From Clostridia bacterium (GTDB taxonomy: Bacteria; Bacillota_A; Clostridia; Oscillospirales; Acutalibacteraceae), in contig JAILQN010000203.1 in NCBI GenBank assembly GCA_024699005.1, positions 1-13,524 of the forward strand: a stretch of 13,524 nucleotides of DNA, written 5' to 3'. The notes beneath the pieces are model-generated. The model was not told the DNA's origin. It saw only the letters and a program-made list of their open reading frames with translations, and made no database searches. The position numbers and the translations under genes are program-made. This document shows, piece after piece, positions 5,974-13,437 of the stretch (positions are counted from its first letter, which is position 1; each line of letters opens with the position of its first letter).

Positions 5974-8013
5974 TCAAAGCGCAGCGAAGAAACCTTTCAG
6001 CGCGATAAACCAGTGTATCAGGCTGTGCATAGCTCCGATCAGACGATCGGCAGCGTTTCCGTTATGAGTCTTGCCGCACAAAGCGCATCCTGCTTCCGTT
6101 TCTATGGCGGGAAGGACCAGCGCCTCCGGATCTTCGACCTCACGCGTTCCGGCCTCGTCAAAGAACCGTTTGCCGCAGCGGATGCAGGTCCAGTATGCGA
6201 TATTCCCGGCGGAGGACGCCGTGGGCTGTGTCGCCTCTGTTTTTTCCAGCGAGTGTCCAGACGCGGGCTGCTCCACCGGTTCCGTCCCGCCGCAAAGAAT
6301 ACAGGTTTTATACGCGCTGCCCGCAGTTTCGCAGGTCGCCGCAAGCGTTACGGTCGGTTCGTCCCAAACGTGGTCCGGTACGGCGCAGATGCGGAAACGG
6401 AACGCGTCGGAGTCCGTTTTGGAATAGGAGGTGAATATGCCGTTATAGTATTCCAACGCCTGAGGCCTTCCGTAATAGGCCGCGTTCAGATTGACGATAC
6501 AGACGAGACCGTCCGTCCCGGTCTCTTCCGGGTTCCAGATGCTGTACTGGTTCGGTTCATCGTTCCAGTAGAGCCGGTTGCCGGTTTTTGCGCTTGTGAG
6601 ATATTTTCCGTCGCAGATGAAGTACCAGCCGCCGGAAGTCTGCCGCGCGATAAACAGGGCGCTGTCGTCACGCGGGTGCAGCACGCTGCCGTGGGGGTGC
6701 GCGGCGGAAACCTCCAGCTGGTGGTTTTCGTTGGCCATGCGGCCCACAGCCGCGCCGGAGGCAGGATGCCAGAGAACAAAGTGCATCCCGTCACTGAGAG
6801 CCGTCGCCGGCGTCAGGTCGGCAAAAACAGCGAGCGGCTTTTTGCAGAAGTCGCAGTATTCATCGTCGTCGGCGTCGGTATGTTCAAGAGCCGCAAGACG
6901 GCGGGAATATGCGTCTCCGCATACGGAACAGGAAACCGTGAACGAGCCGTCCTGTGCGCAGGTAACGTTGCGGAACGTCTCCTGCCAGACGTGGGCGCAG
7001 CCATCTTTTGAAGGGGTGGTCATGCCGTTTGGTGCAGACAGACCGAACAACTGCCATGCCAGTTCCGGATAATCGATAAAGACGTTCCGGTTGCCCTGTA
7101 TCTGCTCCGTCAGGTCGTTCTGCTTCATTTCCCAGGTATCCACCGGGTCCAGCGCGCACCACTGCAGCAGCGTATCCAGACTTTCGATCACGCGCCTGCC
7201 GTTGTTTGCGGTATCGTCTTCATCCATCGCCGGAAGGCCATCCGCAGCCACGTCGGAATAGAGATTCGGCTGCATCCAGCGGCAATAGACGTAGAGCAGG
7301 ATGCGGGCCACGTCGCCCTTCACGTCATCCTTGCATTCAAACAGATCGTCCTGTTCCATCAGCCAGTACAGCGTGTAGCCGCCGATCACGCCGGCGTCGT
7401 ATCCGCCGGGATAGGTCCCGTCCACGTAGCCGAACATGTGGTCGGATTTAGCCATATTGACGGTTTCCGCCGAAGGGCGCAGGTGGTGCAGATCTGCGCC
7501 GCCGAAAGATGTGGCGTAGGACGCGCGGCTTTTCGGCCAGATGTGCTCGCGGTTGAGCTGGACGCCTTCGCCCGACAACAGATCGGAATAGAACATTACG
7601 TAGGTATCGCTGTTTGCGACGGAATCCGTCGCCCGCCAGTAATACGCCAGCGAACCCTCCTGATAGCCGCTGTAGGTCGTATAAAACGTATGCGTATCCG
7701 CCATCAGGTCGTGGAGCGCGTCGAAAAGAGCGTTGTCCCGCATCGCGGCGGCGCTGTCGGAATTGTCCGCTGCGCCGGGAAGGACGCTGAGAGCCTCATA
7801 GCTGTGATCGTCCGTGTAATATGCCTGCGCCTGCGCGGATACCGCATGACAGACCGTGTGACGGTGCTCCCCGTTTGACTGCGGCAGTGGAGACGCGGCC
7901 GCCGGCTCAGGCGAAATGGCAAAAACGAGTGAGACGCATATAAGCAGCGCCAGCGCAAGAGCAAAGGCGCGTCTGATACTATCGGTCTTTTTTACCGGAT
8001 TGACTTTCTCCAT
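5974..8013 (-). CDS. Secreted endonuclease I family nuclease with C-terminal Cys-rich and beta modules
   Basis: This 679-residue exported protein carries an endonuclease I (EndA/NucM/Bsn-type) domain that cuts DNA or RNA non-specifically using Mg2+. Residues 1-40 are a signal peptide (core 16-33, AAA-S cleavage region). The nuclease domain spans about 85-325: NREHIWPKS at 154-162 with catalytic H157, DLHHLRP at 174-180, N186, GDVARILLYVYCRW at 233-246, and a final N-x-F-x-x-Y/H-P element near 310-316. Then follow two HxW...C...CxxCG modules (341-390, including HTDADDDEYCDFC, and 548-613) around a predicted all-beta module at 400-545 (GGWYFICDGKYL). The end is CALCGKTH at 643-650 plus an amphipathic hydrophobic helix at 656-679. 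GGGAG 8 bases upstream supports the start; the preceding gene ends 13 bases away. It is the last gene of the phosphoesterase operon. Likely role: breakdown of extracellular DNA for nucleotides and phosphate. Confidence 0.9.
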   Translation of the reverse strand: MEKVNPVKKTDSIRRAFALALALLICVSLVFAISPEPAAASPLPQSNGEHRHTVCHAVSAQAQAYYTDDHSYEALSVLPGAADNSDSAAAMRDNALFDALHDLMADTHTFYTTYSGYQEGSLAYYWRATDSVANSDTYVMFYSDLLSGEGVQLNREHIWPKSRASYATSFGGADLHHLRPSAETVNMAKSDHMFGYVDGTYPGGYDAGVIGGYTLYWLMEQDDLFECKDDVKGDVARILLYVYCRWMQPNLYSDVAADGLPAMDEDDTANNGRRVIESLDTLLQWCALDPVDTWEMKQNDLTEQIQGNRNVFIDYPELAWQLFGLSAPNGMTTPSKDGCAHVWQETFRNVTCAQDGSFTVSCSVCGDAYSRRLAALEHTDADDDEYCDFCKKPLAVFADLTPATALSDGMHFVLWHPASGAAVGRMANENHQLEVSAAHPHGSVLHPRDDSALFIARQTSGGWYFICDGKYLTSAKTGNRLYWNDEPNQYSIWNPEETGTDGLVCIVNLNAAYYGRPQALEYYNGIFTSYSKTDSDAFRFRICAVPDHVWDEPTVTLAATCETAGSAYKTCILCGGTEPVEQPASGHSLEKTEATQPTASSAGNIAYWTCIRCGKRFFDEAGTREVEDPEALVLPAIETEAGCALCGKTHNGNAADRLIGAMHSLIHWFIALKGFFAAL

Positions 8014-8026
8014 TTCGATACTCCCG

Positions 8027-9379
8027 TTATTTTAATTTCAGTACGGCATTGTAATCGTCAATTCCGTAATTGCCGACCGTGTGCTTCATGGTATCATAAA
8101 AATCAAGCGTTTCGCCCTGCGAACCCTTCAGGGTTTTTACGAACCTGCCGATGCGTCTGAATACGTTCAGAAGCGTATCGCCGCCAGGCGTGCCCTCCAC
8201 GTAGGGCTGGTTCCCTTCGAACACGCTGCGCACGAACGACACCGCGAACTCCACGAAAGGATCCTTTTTTATGCGCGGATCCGCCCTGACCAGTAACAGG
8301 CGGGCAAAACCGCCGACCGTCATTTTGGAGAGCTTTTTTCCCAGGACCGGAAAAACCTTCTGCAGCATCGGCGTCGGTTTGATATTGACTTTGCGCATGA
8401 ATCTGTCGGGGTCCGTCCGCATGCGTTCGATCAGCGTGCGGATCAGTCTTTCGAACTGCGCCTTCAGGTATTCCTCACCCGTGAGGCCTTTTTTGTCCCA
8501 ATCGAAATCGGGGACGGGTACGCTTTCGATGACCACGGTCTGATCATCCTGTATCGTCACGCGCCGCATAAACGCGGGCCAGCCGATGGCGGCGCCGGTG
8601 CAGACGTCATAAAACCGGTTGCCCTTTGCCGTTTGCGTCATATTGATGCTCTGATTGTGCATATGCCCCGTAAAAATCAGGTGAACACCGTTATCTGCCA
8701 GGGTATCGATCAGCTTTTGGGCTTCAGCCTGCCGGGCGTCCCCGATCAGGGCAAGGATCGGCTGACCGGGAAGCACGGGGTAGTGTTCCATCGCGATCAT
8801 CATTTTGCCGTCCGTCTGCGCTTGTTTCGCCTGTTCTTCTATCCAGCCGAGAAACTCATCGTCATACGCGATATGCTTTTCGCCTTCGATATCGTTGCAG
8901 ATCACGATGAGGCGCACGTCTTCCGAAAGATCCGCCACGTAAGACAGATGCTTTTCATTGAAAGCGACGGCGTCTTTATAACCGAAATCCCCGTAATAGC
9001 CCAAAAGCTCCGAAAACCCTGTCCCTTCCGCTTCCAGACGGCCGCTTTCGTTGAAGGCGAACGGGTGGTCGTTGAAATCGTGCCCGGCGGTCACGGCGAA
9101 GATCCGCTTGCCGCTTTTCTCTCTGAAATCATGCAGCAGCGCGGAAAAAGCCTCGTTGCTCTTTTTCTCGCCGTTGAAGGAGAGATCCCCGGCGATCAGG
9201 ACGATATCGGCGTCGTCCGCTTCTGCAAGCCACGCAAACGCGGCTTCGTCTATGGCTGCGGTTTCTGCAAAGCATTTCTGTTCGCCGTCCATAAAATCCT
9301 CGTATGAGTCTCCTAACGCGTCGAGGTCGGGGGAAAAATAGTGCGTATCTGTGATCAGGTAGAATTTCAGAGGTTTCAT
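8027..9379 (-). CDS. Cytoplasmic calcineurin-like metallophosphoesterase
   Basis: This 450-residue protein has no signal peptide. Metallophosphoesterase motifs are in order: DTH at 11-13, AGDLS at 63-67, GHD at 99-101, EHYP at 198-201 and TGHMHNQ at 237-243. The usual GNH motif reads AGH (98-100), so the metal-bridging Asn is replaced by Gly; H100 and the other ligands are kept. Residues 290-450 form a mostly helical C-terminal extension that I do not recognise. It is the middle gene, 54 bases after the secreted phosphoesterase and 13 before the nuclease, with an AAAGGAA site ahead of its ATG. It could dephosphorylate or cut nucleotides brought in after extracellular nuclease action; the substrate cannot be read from the sequence. 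Confidence 0.85.
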   Translation of the reverse strand: MKPLKFYLITDTHYFSPDLDALGDSYEDFMDGEQKCFAETAAIDEAAFAWLAEADDADIVLIAGDLSFNGEKKSNEAFSALLHDFREKSGKRIFAVTAGHDFNDHPFAFNESGRLEAEGTGFSELLGYYGDFGYKDAVAFNEKHLSYVADLSEDVRLIVICNDIEGEKHIAYDDEFLGWIEEQAKQAQTDGKMMIAMEHYPVLPGQPILALIGDARQAEAQKLIDTLADNGVHLIFTGHMHNQSINMTQTAKGNRFYDVCTGAAIGWPAFMRRVTIQDDQTVVIESVPVPDFDWDKKGLTGEEYLKAQFERLIRTLIERMRTDPDRFMRKVNIKPTPMLQKVFPVLGKKLSKMTVGGFARLLLVRADPRIKKDPFVEFAVSFVRSVFEGNQPYVEGTPGGDTLLNVFRRIGRFVKTLKGSQGETLDFYDTMKHTVGNYGIDDYNAVLKLK

Positions 9380-9433
9380 TTCCGATTCCTTTCTTATACG
9401 TGCTCCGTCATGATATCCCGGCCGTCAGGGCGC

Positions 9434-10612
9434 TCAGGATCCGTAAGCAAGACGGGTCGCTGCTTTCCAGAAAAACAGGGAAAAATCCGCAAACGCTTTC
9501 CAGACCTTCACGATAAACAGCTCCGCGCGTGAAACGGCGCCCGTTTCAATGAGCTCCGAGCCCTGTTTTTCCGCGAGCTCGCATGCCGTAAGGACCCTGC
9601 TTTCATAGGCGCCGTCCTCGTGAAGCGTGATGACTCTGGCGCCCCAGTTTATCTTCCTTAAAAGGATGTGCGGTTTTATGCTTGGGGTATTGACGATATC
9701 CACGCCGTCGATCTCTACGGTAAAACTGTTGTAATGGTCATGGCCGCAGAAGATCGCCCGCACGTCGCCGTTTTTGCTCATGGCGCCGAGCTGTCCGTAA
9801 TTATAATAACCCGGGCAGGGCTTTTCAAAGATATAGCCGTCACGGATATTGGAAAGATTCGGGATCGGCACCAGATCATAGGTTTCTGCGTCGTATTCCC
9901 TGACGCCGAGATCGTATTTTTTTGCGGTCGGGAAAAGCTTATCGTAGATCTCCTGTACGATGATGTGCTGAAATACGACCGAGGGCACGTAATTCCCCCC
10001 GTTTGCGTCTTTCAGCGATTCCGCTTTTGCCTGATACCATTCTATCTGGTCGGGATGTACGGAATCGTAGCCTTTTCCCTCTACGGAGTCCCCGGAATCA
10101 AAACAGTATACGTTATACGCCACGCGGCTGCCGTCGTTTGAATAAACGGGGAGGCTGCAGGTGCCGCAGCCGAAGAGACCGGGATCCTCATCCCTGCCGA
10201 GGAAGTATTCGCCGCCGTATTCCCGGTAGAACGCGAACATTTCGTCGATAGAATACCCGTGCATATAATCGTGATTGCCGAAAGTGATCACAAACGGTAT
10301 CTCAGCTTGTACGAATATACCGCAGATCTCCCGGATGGCTGCAGGCTGATCCTCTGTTGCCGCCTCGGACAGATCGCCGCCCAGCACTATGAGATCCGGC
10401 TTCGCCTCGTTTATGTATTCGAGCACCAGCTGTTTATGAACATCGGGAAGCGGGTAGTCGCAGTGCCAGTCCGTCATGTGCAGAATGACAAATTCTCCGT
10501 CAGCGTCAAATTGCAGGACCGGCCTTTCGTTCATCGCGAAACAGACCGGCTGCATGACGGCTGCCATCAGAAAAACCAGGAGTAAGCAGATCATTCTTTT
10601 CATAGACTTCAT
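9434..10612 (-). CDS. Secreted calcineurin-like metallophosphoesterase
   Basis: With the ATG at 10612 this is 392 residues. Residues 1-26 are a signal peptide (MKSMKRM, hydrophobic core, cleavage near VCFA). All metal motifs are intact: TDWH at 47-50, GGDLS at 78-82, GNHD at 112-115, FQHI at 215-218 and GHDH at 290-293, the layout of purple-acid-phosphatase/Dcr2-like phosphohydrolases. The last 28 residues are aromatic and amphipathic (WKAF, FFWKA) and may touch the membrane. A GTG three codons earlier (10621) could extend it, but AAGGTGAG lies 5 bases before the ATG and overlaps that GTG, so I prefer the ATG. It is the first gene of the operon, behind a near-consensus promoter. Likely role: removing phosphate from nucleotides or other organic phosphates outside the cell. 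Confidence 0.88.
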   Translation of the reverse strand: MKSMKRMICLLLVFLMAAVMQPVCFAMNERPVLQFDADGEFVILHMTDWHCDYPLPDVHKQLVLEYINEAKPDLIVLGGDLSEAATEDQPAAIREICGIFVQAEIPFVITFGNHDYMHGYSIDEMFAFYREYGGEYFLGRDEDPGLFGCGTCSLPVYSNDGSRVAYNVYCFDSGDSVEGKGYDSVHPDQIEWYQAKAESLKDANGGNYVPSVVFQHIIVQEIYDKLFPTAKKYDLGVREYDAETYDLVPIPNLSNIRDGYIFEKPCPGYYNYGQLGAMSKNGDVRAIFCGHDHYNSFTVEIDGVDIVNTPSIKPHILLRKINWGARVITLHEDGAYESRVLTACELAEKQGSELIETGAVSRAELFIVKVWKAFADFSLFFWKAATRLAYGS

Positions 10613-10643
10613 TTTTCTCACCTTATTAAACTGCTTTATTTAT

Positions 10644-10672
10644 ATTATAAGCAATTTTATTCCCATTTTCAA
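10644..10672 (-). promoter_or_regulatory. Near-consensus sigma-A promoter of the phosphoesterase-nuclease operon
   Basis: On the minus strand TTGAAA (10672-10667) and a perfect TATAAT (10649-10644) are separated by exactly 17 bases. Transcription should start near 10637, about 25 bases upstream of the ATG at 10612. The surrounding sequence is AT-rich. No Pho-box repeat is evident. Confidence 0.8.
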
Positions 10673-10750
10673 TAATAAACATCAAGGTATTCGGAAATCA
10701 CCTTCCCGCATGGTTTGCCGCATACTATGATCGTCCGGATAATAAAAATA

Positions 10751-10779
10751 TTGAATTATTTCTCTGACCGTATTATTAT
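10751..10779 (+). promoter_or_regulatory. Predicted sigma-A promoter of azlCD
   Basis: TTGAAT (10751-10756), a 17-base spacer and TATTAT (10774-10779) lie just upstream of the GGAGGG ribosome site (10792-10797) and ATG 10802. The leader would be only about 15 bases. It diverges from the operon promoter about 80 bases to the left, so a regulator bound between could affect both. Confidence 0.6.
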
Positions 10780-10801
10780 CATTCCGGTAACGGAGGGACA
10801 T

Positions 10802-11530
10802 ATGAATAATTCCGGCGGAAAAACATATTTAAAAGGTGTGAAAGACGGCGTGCCCATATGTCTTGGGTATCTTGCCGTCGGCTTTGCTTTGGGAATATTT
10901 GCGAAGCAGAGCGGATTGACTGCTTTCCAGGGATTCCTTGCGTCTCTGCTGAACAACGCTTCGGCAGGGGAGTACGCGGGATTTACGCAGATCGCAGCCT
11001 CTGCTTCGTTTTTTGAGATCGCGCTCATCACGATGGTAACAAATCTTCGCTACCTGCTGATGAGCACCGCTCTGTCGCAGCGTCTGGATCCGAAACTCGG
11101 CACTGTTCAGCGTATGCTCATCGCATTCGACGTGACCGACGAGGTCTTCGGGGCTATGATCTCCTCAAAAGAGAAGTATGTTTCGCCGGTCTATTATTAC
11201 GGTCTCATTACATGTGCTCTTCCGGGTTGGTCAGTTGGGACTCTGCTGGGCGTCGTTGTGGGCAATATCCTCCCGGAAATCGCTGTCATCTCTCTCAGTG
11301 TCGCGCTTTACGGAATGTTTATCGCGGTGATAATACCTCCCGCAAGGCAGAATAAAGCCGTGTTGGTAACTGTTGCCGCATCCTTCGCATTGAGTTTTTC
11401 CTCAGGTTATTTGCCTCTTATAAAAGACTGGTCGGAAGGTGCAAGGGTAATAGTGCTGACTCTCGTGATCTCGGCAGCTGCAGCCATTATTGCTCCGCGT
11501 AAGGATGAAGAGACGGAGGATGTTGTATGA
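10802..11530 (+). CDS. azlC: AzlC family branched-chain amino acid exporter, large subunit
   Basis: This 242-residue membrane protein matches AzlC/YgaZ, the large subunit of a two-component exporter of branched-chain amino acids and their analogues. Seen in the sequence: GVKDGVPICLGYLAVGFALG near the N-terminus, the NNASAGEYAGFTQIAA and MVTNLRYLLMS segments typical of the family, FDVTDEVFG, and several hydrophobic helices to about 232. The length is normal. A longer in-frame start at 10715 exists but lies upstream of the predicted promoter; ATG 10802 follows GGAGGG and is preferred. The stop overlaps the next start as ATGA, so production of the two subunits is probably coupled. Confidence 0.93.
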   Translation: MNNSGGKTYLKGVKDGVPICLGYLAVGFALGIFAKQSGLTAFQGFLASLLNNASAGEYAGFTQIAASASFFEIALITMVTNLRYLLMSTALSQRLDPKLGTVQRMLIAFDVTDEVFGAMISSKEKYVSPVYYYGLITCALPGWSVGTLLGVVVGNILPEIAVISLSVALYGMFIAVIIPPARQNKAVLVTVAASFALSFSSGYLPLIKDWSEGARVIVLTLVISAAAAIIAPRKDEETEDVV

Positions 11531-11826
11531 ATAATTATATATACATCCTTATTATGGGCCTTGTGTCATATCTTATAAGAGTCATCCCGCTTACCGTTAT
11601 CCGCAAACCCATCAGGAACAGGTTTTTCAAGTCGTTCCTGTATTACATGCCCTATGTCACACTGGCGGTGATGACATTCCCGGCTATAACAGAGGCAACG
11701 TCTTCGCCTGTCGGCGGCATTATAGCCCTTGTCGCCGGCATAGCGGCGGCATGGTTCAGAGCCGGATTGTTCCCGGTGGCCGCGATCTGCTGTCTTTGCG
11801 TTTTTGTATGTGAAATATTTATATAA
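11527..11826 (+). CDS. azlD: AzlD family branched-chain amino acid exporter, small subunit
   Basis: This 99-residue protein has the size, three to four hydrophobic segments and motifs of AzlD/YgaH: a first helix followed by SYLIRVIPL, R-rich loop, then FLYYMPYVTLAVMTFP, and AGIAAAWFRAGL. It forms the membrane complex with AzlC, whose gene it overlaps by 4 bases. A GGAGGA site inside the end of azlC lies 6 bases before the ATG. Confidence 0.93.
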   Translation: MNNYIYILIMGLVSYLIRVIPLTVIRKPIRNRFFKSFLYYMPYVTLAVMTFPAITEATSSPVGGIIALVAGIAAAWFRAGLFPVAAICCLCVFVCEIFI

Positions 11827-11835
11827 TTCATCAGA

Positions 11836-11872
11836 CAAGAAATATTCTTGAGCGATCTGTAACATAACAGAT
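11836..11872 (+). other. Two small consecutive hairpins between azlD and the sialidase-like gene
   Basis: CAAGAA-ATA-TTCTTG (11836-11850) and ATCTGT-AACATA-ACAGAT (11855-11872) each form a perfect 6-bp stem. Neither has a proper T-run, so they are weak terminator candidates at best. They could also be an mRNA-processing or regulatory element in the 73-base gap. Confidence 0.4.
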
Positions 11873-11899
11873 TCTGTTTCATCAGAGAGGAGGACGCCT

Positions 11900-13216
11900 G
11901 TGTCTTTAAAAAAGAAAAAATCTGTTTCTGTGTTTCTGTGTCTCCTGCTTCTTTCGTCCTGCTTTTTGGCGCCCGTACCGGAAGCGGCTTCAACAGATAA
12001 ACCCGAAAGCGGAATACTTGCTATCTGGCAGAGGATTCTTGACCTGTTCAGCAACCTTTTTAAGACAATCAGGAATCTTTTCCGTGGCACGGAGCCTGAC
12101 GATTCACCCGGGCCGCATGCAGAACCCGAGCCGCTGACGGAAATAAGGATTATTTCGGACGACGTTGTGTGCGAGCTGAAAACGGGTGAAAATAATCCGA
12201 GAAACAGCGAAGGTGATTTTGCGTTTCTTCCTGACGGCAGAATTCTGTTCGCTTACAGCAAATACCGTTCAGGCGAGGGCTATGACGATGATCCGTGCGA
12301 TATTGCAGGGATGATATCTTCGGACGGAGGAAGAACCTTCACCGACTTGCCCGGGCTTCTTGCGAGCGCATCCGAGCACAACACTCAGAATATTATGAGC
12401 GTTTCTCTTGAGGTGCTGGGAGACGGTACCGTATGCCTGTTTTATCTTGTGAAAAGCAGCGACGGCTCGCTTGAATCGAGTTATGTGATGCGGAAGAGCA
12501 AGCCGGACGCCCTCTCTTTCGGCGAGCCTGTCGACGTTATTCCGGATATCCCGGGAGATTATTACGTTGTCAACAACTGCAGAACGCAGATGCTGGCTGA
12601 CGGACGGATCATCGTTGCAGCGGCAAGACACCCGATCCGTCAGATAAACGGCATGAATCAAATTAAATATGAAGCGGATGACGTAGTATACGTGTCGGAC
12701 AAAAACGTTACGGGCTTTACAAAATGCTCCGGTTTTATTTCGCTGGATGACGCGAACAGCAGAACAGGTATGCAGGAACCGGGTATTCAGATACTTCCCG
12801 ACGGCTTATACCGACTGTATGCAAGGACAGACCTCGGTTATCAGTATGAAAGCCGTTCACCGGACGGCATAAACTGGACGGCGCCGGCAGCGTCAGATTT
12901 TGAGTCCCCGACCTCTCCGATGCTCATAGAAAGAAATCCTTATTCGGGAAGATATTACGCGATATGGAATCCGTACGCGCGTGTTCCGGGCACCGACACA
13001 GTCAGCGGAAGAACGCCTCTTGTCATTGCGCAGAGCACGGACGGAATCAATTTTTCCGGTTTTACGGTGCTTGAGGGCGACACGGAATCAGGCTTCTGCT
13101 ATCCGGCGATCGGTTTCTTAAGCAAAAATGAAATGCTTGTTTCATATTGTTTCGGGCCGGTCAACACCGCAAAACAGCTTTCCGAGACAAGAATAAGATT
13201 GTTGTATGCAGAATGA
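11900..13216 (+). CDS. Secreted sialidase-like (BNR/Asp-box) beta-propeller protein
   Basis: This is a 438-residue exported protein with a sialidase-type six-bladed propeller. The start is GTG, supported by AGAGGAGGA about 6 bases upstream. Residues 1-20 are a signal peptide; LSSC at 18-21 fits a lipobox, but EAAS at 28-31 also offers a signal peptidase I site. An amphipathic helix (about 40-62) and an acidic Pro-rich linker (63-80) precede the propeller. Asp-box or BNR-like repeats are SSDGGRTF at 140-147, SPDGINW at 320-326 and STDGINF at 379-385. R101 in PRNSEGDF, the NIMSVS segment at 164-169 and YYVVNN at 221-226 resemble conserved positions of sialidase-like families. True sialidase activity is not proved: other GH or carbohydrate-binding propellers share this fold. 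It is a single gene behind azlD, 73 bases away, and ahead of a terminator. Confidence 0.82.
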   Translation: MSLKKKKSVSVFLCLLLLSSCFLAPVPEAASTDKPESGILAIWQRILDLFSNLFKTIRNLFRGTEPDDSPGPHAEPEPLTEIRIISDDVVCELKTGENNPRNSEGDFAFLPDGRILFAYSKYRSGEGYDDDPCDIAGMISSDGGRTFTDLPGLLASASEHNTQNIMSVSLEVLGDGTVCLFYLVKSSDGSLESSYVMRKSKPDALSFGEPVDVIPDIPGDYYVVNNCRTQMLADGRIIVAAARHPIRQINGMNQIKYEADDVVYVSDKNVTGFTKCSGFISLDDANSRTGMQEPGIQILPDGLYRLYARTDLGYQYESRSPDGINWTAPAASDFESPTSPMLIERNPYSGRYYAIWNPYARVPGTDTVSGRTPLVIAQSTDGINFSGFTVLEGDTESGFCYPAIGFLSKNEMLVSYCFGPVNTAKQLSETRIRLLYAE

Positions 13217-13279
13217 CATGCGGGGGGAGATGTCTGTTTACTGTTATATACAGATGCAGGAGAATACGGATCCGACCTG

Positions 13280-13331
13280 ACACCCGGAGATTGTGGATTG
13301 TACCCGTTTCTCCGGGTGTTATTATGTTTTT
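13280..13331 (+). terminator. Predicted intrinsic terminator after the sialidase-like gene
   Basis: ACACCCGGAGA (13280-13290) and TCTCCGGGTGT (13309-13319) form a perfect 11-bp stem with an 18-base loop, followed by a T-run at 13327-13331. The T-run is 7 bases from the stem, so it is not ideal. The stretch 13217-13524 holds no protein gene that I can support; besides this hairpin it contains only the structured RNA at its right end. Confidence 0.65.
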
Positions 13332-13437
13332 CGAAACTGCAGAAGCGACAGGACGGCGATACATCTTTGATATATTTTTTGGATCTTCACGGAAAATTGT
13401 GGGATTGTATCATTGTCAATAAGAATTAACAACGGTC

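Noticed and set aside
6013..7011. Plus-strand open frame of 332 codons
   Set aside because: It is antisense to the well-supported nuclease gene. Its Arg-rich composition is typical of a shadow frame in GC-rich coding sequence.
8633..9307. Plus-strand open frame of 224 codons
   Set aside because: It is antisense to the cytoplasmic metallophosphoesterase, whose motifs are clear; no start signal or domain is visible.
10715..10801. Extended azlC start at 10715
   Set aside because: The extra 29 codons cover the predicted promoter and have no ribosome site, while ATG 10802 follows GGAGGG.
13147..13422. Plus-strand open frame of 91 codons after the sialidase
   Set aside because: It overlaps the sialidase end in another frame and runs through the terminator hairpin; no ribosome site or family similarity.
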